Source: Acidobacteriota bacterium (lineage in GTDB: Bacteria; Acidobacteriota; Polarisedimenticolia; J045). Taken from it: 18,452 nt of DNA. The position numbers were made by a program, and so were the translations under genes. The notes under the pieces were generated by a model that ran no database searches, was not told where the DNA came from, and saw nothing but the letters and a program-made list of their open reading frames with translations. How positions within the stretch are numbered: the first letter of the stretch is position 1; every line of letters begins with the position of its first letter. Shown here one piece after another: positions 1 to 8,600 of the stretch. The stretch covers positions 1 through 18,452 of the forward strand of contig JAJRXN010000236.1 in assembly GCA_024276295.1 (NCBI GenBank), read 5' to 3'.

Positions 1-124
1 ACGAATCCAGGATCTGGTCGCCGTCGGCTCCCCGGCTGTCGAAGATCACGGGGTAGTTCGTGATCGCACAGCCGAGCGCCATCGCCAGCGCTGCGACGAA
101 GGCCACGTAGAACAGCTTCCTCAT
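1..124 (-). CDS. Lipoprotein, N-terminal fragment (runs off window)
   Basis: Only the first 41 residues are present, because the gene continues beyond base 1. The peptide begins MRKLFYVAFVAALAMALGC. It has a basic n-region (Arg2, Lys3), a hydrophobic stretch at residues 4-17 and a Cys at position 19 in an A-L-G-C context. This is a slightly unusual lipobox (Ala rather than Leu at -3) and fits signal peptidase II cleavage and lipid anchoring. The residues after the Cys (AITNYPVIFDSRGADGDQIL) are polar and do not identify a family. The ATG at 122-124 is preceded by a strong AAGGAG-type ribosome site at 132-139. The gene has its own promoter (364-391) and a long leader. Its function is unknown. 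The lipoprotein call is an inference from the signal sequence. Confidence 0.7.
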   Translation of the reverse strand, partial: MRKLFYVAFVAALAMALGCAITNYPVIFDSRGADGDQILDS

Positions 125-357
125 CGATTGGCTCCTTTTCCTCGAGCTGCCGGTCTTCCCGGCGCCCTGCTCCTCTACCAGCTCGGTTCCTCTCCTCGGC
201 TCGTCCGCAGGCTCGCACCGTTTCTGCCGACTCGACCAAGCCGGGCACCCTTCGGGGCCCGCCCCGGCACCAGCGAGGATCATTCAGCTGGCTCGCTCCG
301 GTGGATCCCGGTCGGCGGAGCGGCAAGCCGCGCCGCCACCCTCCCCCGGAGTTGTCT
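125..357 (-). other. Long, hairpin-rich 5' leader of the lipoprotein gene
   Basis: No credible gene is seen in the 343-base gap 125-467. From the predicted promoter the transcript would carry about 230 untranslated bases. Read on the minus strand, four hairpins can be drawn in series. At 314-337, GGCGG and CCGCC enclose GCGG-CTTG-CCGC, which gives a CUUG tetraloop. At 272-297, AGCGAG pairs with CTCGCT. At 240-268, GCCGGG pairs with CCCGGC and has an inner GCCC/GGGT stem. At 144-184, GAGCTG pairs with CAGCTC, with an inner CCGG-GAAGA-CCGG. I did not recognise conserved cores of the cobalamin, c-di-GMP, SAM, glycine or fluoride riboswitches. GC-rich DNA makes chance hairpins common, so the function is inferred. 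Confidence 0.4.
132..139 (-). promoter_or_regulatory. Ribosome binding site of the lipoprotein gene
   Basis: On the minus strand the sequence AAAAGGAG lies 7 bases before the ATG at 124. It is one of the strongest Shine-Dalgarno matches in the window and fixes the start. It lies just downstream of a possible stem-loop (144-184), so access to it could depend on how the leader folds. Confidence 0.7.
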
Positions 358-363
358 GGCGGG

Positions 364-391
364 AAAGTACGCTGGCAAGGAGGGTTGTCAA
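364..391 (-). promoter_or_regulatory. Sigma70-type promoter for the lipoprotein gene
   Basis: On the minus strand a perfect TTGACA -35 box (386-391) is followed after 16 bases by TACTTT (364-369), which matches four of six -10 consensus positions. Transcription would start near base 357. The placement just after the operon terminator at 396-417 supports it as a real promoter. Confidence 0.55.
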
Positions 392-395
392 GAGG

Positions 396-417
396 AAAAC
401 CCGTCCAGCGCGGACAG
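396..417 (-). terminator. Probable intrinsic terminator of the pilT-recX-alaS-slt operon
   Basis: On the minus strand CTGTCC (412-417) pairs with GGACGG (401-406) around the 5-base loop GCGCT. The stem is six pairs including one U-G. It is followed by GTTTTCC (T run at 396-399). It sits about 50 bases past the transglycosylase stop and just before the next promoter. The T tract is short, so termination may be partial. Confidence 0.45.
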
Positions 418-467
418 CGTAACGTCGATTCTTTTCAGAAGTTTGCCGCGAAGACGGCCCCGTCCGG

Positions 468-1049
468 TCAGGGCAGGTTCGTGATCAGTAAGGATCCGTC
501 ATCCCGCCGGATGATCCGGGCCGGTGCCGGAACCGGGCGGCGTTTCCGTCCACTCCCGTCGAGCCCGGCCCGGCGCAGGACCCGGGTCACGAAGGCCCGC
601 GTCTCGGGGTATCGCGGCACGCCTCCCGCCCGATCGACCGCCCCTTCCCCCGCGTTGTAGGCGGCGAGCGCGAGCCGGAGATCGCCGTCGTAGCGGGCGA
701 GCAGCCAGCGGAGATACCGTGCCGCCCCTTCGAGGTTCTCCTCGGGATCGTGCACGTCGCCGACCTGGAAGCGCGCGGCGGTCGCCGGCATGAGCTGGGC
801 CAGCCCCCGCGCTCCGGCGGACGAGACGGCGTCCGTGCGACGGCCGGACTCGACCTCGACCAGCGCCGCGAACAATTCCGGAGAAATACGGTACCTTTCC
901 GCGACCCGCTCGATCAGTCTATGGTACGGCGGCTCGAGGCGTGTCGTCTCCCGGGCACGGGTCGAGGCCCCGGTGATCCACACCGAGGCAAGCGCCGCGG
1001 ACAGCAGGGCCAGCCCGCGGAGCGTGCGCCCGCGATGGTCGCTCCTCAT
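468..1049 (-). CDS. Secreted SLT-type lytic transglycosylase
   Basis: This 193-residue protein cleaves the MurNAc-GlcNAc bond of peptidoglycan with anhydro-ring formation (family knowledge for the SLT/MltE/GH23 fold). Residues 1-28 form a signal peptide with a basic start and a hydrophobic core at about 12-26. The SLT domain covers about 42-150. The catalytic Glu lies in the E-S pair at 67-68 (ALVEVESGR). The GLAQLMP motif is at 82-88 and the AYNAGEGAV motif at 130-138, both typical of the family. The C-terminal DDGSLLITNLP is a short motif seen at the end of some family members. No good ribosome site precedes the ATG, but no better start is available. It is the last gene of the recX-alaS group, 51 bp after alaS, so translation may depend on the operon. 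Its role is probably periplasmic wall remodelling, perhaps for pilus passage (inference). Confidence 0.9.
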   Translation of the reverse strand: MRSDHRGRTLRGLALLSAALASVWITGASTRARETTRLEPPYHRLIERVAERYRISPELFAALVEVESGRRTDAVSSAGARGLAQLMPATAARFQVGDVHDPEENLEGAARYLRWLLARYDGDLRLALAAYNAGEGAVDRAGGVPRYPETRAFVTRVLRRAGLDGSGRKRRPVPAPARIIRRDDGSLLITNLP

Positions 1050-1100
1050 CGCTGGAAAACGTAGGGCCGCACGCCGCGGGCAGCCAGCGGATCTGGCGGA

Positions 1101-3747
<2,647 letters not shown>

Positions 3748-3761
<14 letters not shown>

Positions 3762-4254
3762 CGTCGTCGGTCTCCTGCTCGACGCGGACGGCCCCGCCGC
3801 GCTCGATGCGGGCGCGGACCATCCCCGCCGGAAAGCCGGCACGCAGCAGCCGGCGGGCGAGCCGCACGCGCTCCCGCTCGCCGGCGGGAACGCCCCGACC
3901 CGCGGTGATCCGGTCGATCAGCCGCTCGAGGCGGTCGCTCTCGTCTTCGGGCGGAAAGGTCTCGGAGAGCGCCTCGTCGACCAGGCTCTCGGGAATGCCC
4001 CGCGCGAGGAGTTCGCGCCGCACGCGAAGACGGCCGCGCCGACCCTCTTCGGCGCGGTACGCGGCGTGATTATAGGCGACGCGCCGGTCGTCGACGAAGC
4101 CGAGCCGTGCGAGGCGTTCGAGCGTGCGGGCGACCTCGTCCGGGGTGATCTGCCGGGCCCGGAGCTTGCGTGCCAGCTCCGCGCGGGTGTGTTCCCGCCG
4201 CGCCAGGGCGGCCGTGGCGATCTCCCAGGCGCTGCGCTCGGTCGTGCGGGCCAT
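3748..4254 (-). CDS. recX: Recombination regulator RecX
   Basis: This 168-residue RecX-family protein usually binds RecA filaments and limits their growth. The sequence is nearly all helical and built from three-helix repeats. Diagnostic segments are ALARREHTRAEL at the start, then LARLGFVDDRRVAYNHAAYR and GRLRVRRELLARGIPESLVDEAL. A third repeat follows at about 105-150 (LIDRITAGRG to LLRAGFPAGMVRARI), with an acidic tail of QETDDDELA. No clear ribosome site precedes the ATG at 4252-4254. The gene lies 51 bp after pilT and overlaps alaS. In many bacteria recX sits between recA and alaS. Here pilT takes the upstream place and recA is not in the window. Confidence 0.88.
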
Positions 4255-4305
4255 GGAGCCAAGGATAGCCCCGCCGGACGATCCGGAAACCGCCCGCCCC
4301 CGGAA

Positions 4306-5505
4306 TCAGAGATCGTCTCCGAGACGGACCATGCCCGGAATGCCCGAGCCGGCGCCGCGCAGCGACTCCTCGCTCCCCGTCGTGCCGCTGCCGTCGAGTG
4401 CCTCCTGCATCTCTCCGAGGGCGGCGTCCGCGGTGGACTGGATCCCCTCCATGCGCAGGCGCAGCTCGTCGGGGTTGCTCGCCCGCTTGAGCGCCTCTTC
4501 CCGGGTGATCAGGTTCTGCTTCCAGAGCGAATGGAGCGACTGGTCGAACGTCTGCATGCCGTACTGCGAGGTGCCCTGCTGGATCGCCGCCCGGAGCTGC
4601 TTGGTCTTTTCCTTGTTCTCGATGCAGTCCCGGACGAACGGCGTCGAGCGCAGCACCTCGACCGCCGGGACCCGGCCGCCGGCATCGGCACGCGTGACGA
4701 GCCGCATCGACACGCAGGCGCGGAACACCGCGGCGAGCTGGATCCGGATCTGCTTCTGCTGGTGCGGCGGGAAGACCGAGATGATCCGGTTGACGGTCTC
4801 GGTGGCATCGAGCGTGTGCAGCGTCGAGAGCACGAGGTGGCCCGTCTCGGCGGCCAGCAGCGCCGTCTCGATCGTCTCGTGATCGCGCATCTCGCCGACG
4901 AGGATCACGTCCGGATCCTGGCGCAGCGCGCCGCGCAGCGCATCGGCGAACGAGCGCGTGTCGACCTCGACCTCACGCTGGTTGACGATCGACTTCTTGT
5001 CGCGGTGCAGGAACTCGATCGGGTCCTCGATCGTGATGATGTGCTCGCAGCGCATCGCGTTGATGTGGTCGATCATCGCCGCCAGGGTGGTCGACTTTCC
5101 GGACCCGGTGGATCCCGTGACGAGGATCAGCCCACGCTGTTCGTCGGCGATCTGCTCGATCACCGGCGGGAGGTTCAGCTCGCGCACCGTGGCGATGCGG
5201 ACCGGGATCACGCGCAGCACCAGGCCGACCGTCCCGCGCTGCTGGAAGACGTTGACACGAAACCGGCCGAGACCGGGCACCGAGTACGCCATGTCGATCT
5301 CGAGGTTCTCCTTGAACCGCTGCTTCTGGCGCGCGCTCATGATGGAGAACGCGAGGGCGATCGTGTCCTCCTGCATCAGACGCGGGTGCTCGGTCATCGT
5401 CATCAGTTCGCCGTCGACCCGGATCACCGGGTAGGACCCGACCTTGAGGTGGAGATCGGACGCCCCCTTTTCGGCGGCCGACTTGAGCAGGTCGTTGATG
5501 TGCAC
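4306..5505 (-). CDS. pilT: PilT-family type IV pilus retraction ATPase
   Basis: This hexameric cytoplasmic secretion-type ATPase powers pilus disassembly and twitching. Numbered from the start given here, the PAS-like N-terminal domain includes GASDLHLKVG. The Walker A motif GSTGSGKST is at 131-139. The Asp box (IEDPIEF) is near 159-165, and Walker B with the glutamate of VGEMRD is at about 197-208. The His box LSTLHT is near 226-231. The usual PilT AIRNLIRE motif is not intact; the corresponding segment reads PFVRDCIENK. The next part (TSQYGMQTFDQSL) resembles a PilT subgroup rather than PilU. A Gly/Ser-rich tail of about 45 residues follows. Two GTG codons compete for the start. The one at 5503-5505 lies 8 bases from GGGAG (5514-5518), while the one at 5509-5511 is only 2 bases away, so the former is preferred. 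Confidence 0.93.
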   Translation of the reverse strand: MHINDLLKSAAEKGASDLHLKVGSYPVIRVDGELMTMTEHPRLMQEDTIALAFSIMSARQKQRFKENLEIDMAYSVPGLGRFRVNVFQQRGTVGLVLRVIPVRIATVRELNLPPVIEQIADEQRGLILVTGSTGSGKSTTLAAMIDHINAMRCEHIITIEDPIEFLHRDKKSIVNQREVEVDTRSFADALRGALRQDPDVILVGEMRDHETIETALLAAETGHLVLSTLHTLDATETVNRIISVFPPHQQKQIRIQLAAVFRACVSMRLVTRADAGGRVPAVEVLRSTPFVRDCIENKEKTKQLRAAIQQGTSQYGMQTFDQSLHSLWKQNLITREEALKRASNPDELRLRMEGIQSTADAALGEMQEALDGSGTTGSEESLRGAGSGIPGMVRLGDDL

Positions 5506-5542
5506 CGGCACGGCTCCCGGACGCGTACTGCGCGCCTCCGGG

Positions 5543-5556
5543 GCAATCTAGGGCCC
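5543..5556 (-). promoter_or_regulatory. Possible sigma54-like promoter of pilT
   Basis: On the minus strand GG (5555-5556) and GC (5543-5544) are separated by exactly 10 bases. The -12 box reads TTGC, while the -24 box is poor (GGGCC rather than GGCAC). Transcription would start near 5531, leaving a 20-26 base leader that contains the GGGAG ribosome site. Sigma54 control is known for some pilin genes, but this match could be chance. Confidence 0.25.
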
Positions 5557-5601
5557 GCCCCGGCGGGCCGACCACCGGCCGGCGCGGGTTGCCCCGGCCG
5601 G
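5552..5601. repeat. Palindromes in the pilT/protease divergent region
   Basis: An inverted repeat with perfect 8-base arms (5552-5559 and 5562-5569, GGCCCGCC/GGCGGGCC) is followed by two copies of the palindrome CCGGCCGG, at 5575-5582 and 5594-5601. The copies are 19 bp apart centre to centre. They lie between two divergent genes, where an operator would be expected. High GC makes such palindromes fairly common, so a binding role is only suggested. Confidence 0.35.
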
Positions 5602-5617
5602 AAAATGCCCGTATCTC
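5589..5617 (+). promoter_or_regulatory. Weak sigma70-like promoter for the S8 protease
   Basis: TTGCCC (5589-5594) and TATCTC (5612-5617) are 17 bases apart. The second box ends 6 bases before the ATG at 5624, so transcription would begin at or next to the start codon. No Shine-Dalgarno site is present, which fits a leaderless mRNA. The boxes match consensus at only four and three positions. Confidence 0.25.
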
Positions 5618-5623
5618 CACCTC

Positions 5624-8600
5624 ATGCCACGACTTTCGTCTCTTCGCGGGCGGTCCCGCCGCCGCGGGCACCGCCGTGCGGGTGGTTGCGCGCTCGCGAT
5701 CGCCGTCCTCGCCGTCCTTCCCTTCGGCCTGTCCGCCCCCGAGCGGCCGGCCGTTCCGTTCTTCGAGGCCCCGGGCCCGGGCCGGACGGGCCGGGTGACC
5801 GACTCCCCGGCCGGCACTGCCCGGAGCGGACCGTCCGCCGCATCGGCCCCGCGGCTCGAGGTCTTCCCCGGGCAGGACGCCCTGCCGGCCCGCTGGGCGT
5901 CGTGGAAAGGGGCGATCGTCTTCGACGGCGCCCGGTTCGACCCGCTGGTGCACGGCGAACCGGATCTCGCGCGTTTCGTCCCCGAGCTGCCCGGCTTCGA
6001 CGACCTTCCCGCCTCGGCCCCGCGCCATGCGATCGTCCAGTTCGACCACGCCCCGGGCATCACCGAACGCGCCCTGCTGCTCGAGGCGGGGCTCGAGGTG
6101 CTGGCCTACGTGCCGCACCGCGCCTGGCTCGTCCGCGGCACGGCGCCGCAGCTCGCAGATGCCGCCGGGCTCCCCGGCGTGCGCTGGGTCGGGCGCTACC
6201 GGCCCGGATACAAGGTCGACCGCCGCCTCGGCCGGCTGGCCGCCGGATTCGTCGACGAGTCCCGCCTTCCGGGCGAGGTCCACGACGCGATCCGTCTCGC
6301 GCTGTTCGTCACGCCGAAGGCCGACCCCGTCGCGACGGCCGAGCGGCTGGACGGCGCCGTGCCCGGGATCGTCATCGACCTGGCGACCGCTGTGCGACCC
6401 GGTCCGGGGCTGATCGTGGTCCGCCTGCCGCTCGGCCGGCTGGCGGTCGACCTCGCCGCGCTGGCCAATCTCGAGGACGTGATCGCCGTCGAGCCCCAGG
6501 GAGACATCCGGCTGCACAACGACGACGCGGCCTGGATCGGGCAGTCGTACGACGTGTTCGCCCAGCGCGACTATGCCGTCTCGGCGACGATCTGGAACCG
6601 GGGCCTGATGGGCGAGGGGGAGATCATCGGCCTGCTCGACACCGGAGCGGACCCCGACGTCTGCTGGCTCGAGGACAGCGCGGGCCTGCCGCCGGTCTCG
6701 GCGATTCCGGCGGTCGGAGAGAACGCCGGTCCGCTGCCGGTCGACCCGACGCGCCGGAAGATCATCGCCTACAACCTGCTCTCGTCGTTCCAGGCCTCGG
6801 CCACCGCCTACGACAGCAGGACGGCCGACCCGCACGGCACCTGGACGGCCGTCTCGGCGGTCGGGGACAACCCCGACCGGCTGGCCGACGAATCGAACCC
6901 GACCGCACCGCACCACGACCCGGGCGATGGAATGGCCCCGCTGGCCAAGCTGGTGATCGAGGACTTCGCCGACGACGCTGGCAACCTGGTGGGTCTCGGC
7001 CGGTCGGACTGGCTGATCCTCGACGCGATCTTCGAGCAGATGCGCGGCGCCGGTGCGCGGATCGCCACCAACTCGTGGGGCGTCGCCGGCAACCAGTACG
7101 ACACGATCGCCTTCTTCGCGGACCGTATGACCTACCGCCATCCCGACTTCCTCGTCGTCGTCAGCGCCGGCAACCAGGGCCCCTACCCCGGCACGCTCGA
7201 CTCGCCGGCGACCGCGAAGAGCGTCCTGACCGTCGGTGCCAGCGATGCGCGGCTCGACCTGGGCGCGGGGCTCGATCCGGACAATGTCTGGGAGTTTTCC
7301 AGCCGCGGCCCGACGATCGACGGCCGGCTCAAGCCGGACGTGATGCTCTCCGGCAACCGGCTGGTCACCGGCGATTCCGACGGCGGCGAGACCGGCCGCA
7401 CCTGCGCGACGGCGGAGGTGACCGGCACCTCGTTCGCCGCGCCGCTGGTGGCCGGCTACGCCGCGCTGGTCAGGGAGTACTACCGGACCGGCTTCTACCC
7501 CTCCGGAACCCGCCAGGCGGGCGACGGCTTCGAACCGTCGGCGGCGCTGGTCAAGGCATCGATCATCGCCGGAGCACGCTCGATGGCCGGCTCGGCCGGC
7601 AGCGACGTCGGCCCGTGCCTGGTCGACACCTGCGACGTGTCGGTCCAGCTCTGCACGCAGTCGCTGGCGTACTGCGAGGACGACGCCGACTGCCGGCGGT
7701 GCCACCTCGACTCGAACCTCACCTGCGACGACGACCGCGACTGCGACCTGTCCCGCGTCAGCGACGACGCGCCGACCAACGACCAGGGATGGGGCCGGCT
7801 GCATCTCGACGACGTGCTGTTCTTCACTGGGGACACCCGGGGCCTGGCCGCGTGGGACGTTCCGCGCACCGAAGGCGTCGGCACCGGGGAGACCTGGAGC
7901 CAGGAGCTGTGGGTCGAGCCGGGCTCCGACGACCTCGAGATCGTCCTGAGCTGGCCCGATCCGCCCGCGCTGGTCGCCACGCCGTTCTATCTGGTCAACG
8001 ATCTCGACCTCAAGGTGACTGCGCCGGACGGCACGGTGTACTGGGGCAACGCCTGGCAGGCACGGGATCGCGAGCCGCTGACGGTCACCTACACGCAGCC
8101 CGGCGTCCGCCCGGCGGACGAGCCGGACACGGTCGAGATGGTGCGGATCGCCTCCTACGACGTGACGGGGGGCGCGTGGACGGTCGAGGTCGTCGGTCAG
8201 TCGGTCCCCGGCAGCCCGTATGTCGACGATGCCGCGCGGCAGGACTTCGCAGTCGTCGCCGTCGGCCCGGTCCGCGGCGACGCCGGCCAGGTGGCGTTCG
8301 ACCGCCCGGTCTACGCCTGCTCCGGCATGGTGCGGATCGAGGTCGCCGATCCGGGCCGACCGGGGCCGCTGAGCGTGGTCGTCTCCACCGATTCGGGCGA
8401 CAGCGAGACGCTCGCCCTGACCGATCTCGGCGGCGGCCGCTTCGAGGGCAGTCTGCCGCTGGCGGCCGCGCAGCCGATCGCGACCGAAAACGGCCAGCTC
8501 GAGGTGCTCGACAACGAACGCCTTACGGTGACGTACGACGACGACGCGCCGGCACGGCAGGTGCGCGCGTTCGCGACCACCGACTGCCGCGGCGAACTCG

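Noticed and set aside
125..357. Cobalamin, c-di-GMP or other known riboswitch in the lipoprotein leader
   Set aside because: The conserved core sequences of these classes were not found by eye. Only generic hairpins can be supported.
128..660. Two small plus-strand frames (118 and 119 codons) near the left end
   Set aside because: They are Arg/Pro-rich, lack ribosome sites and overlap the leader, promoter and transglycosylase 3' end on the other strand.
3762..3842. Upstream extension of alaS by 27 codons
   Set aside because: It overlaps recX and is Arg/Ser/Ala-rich. The conserved AlaRS N-terminus and an AGGAG site support the start at 3761.
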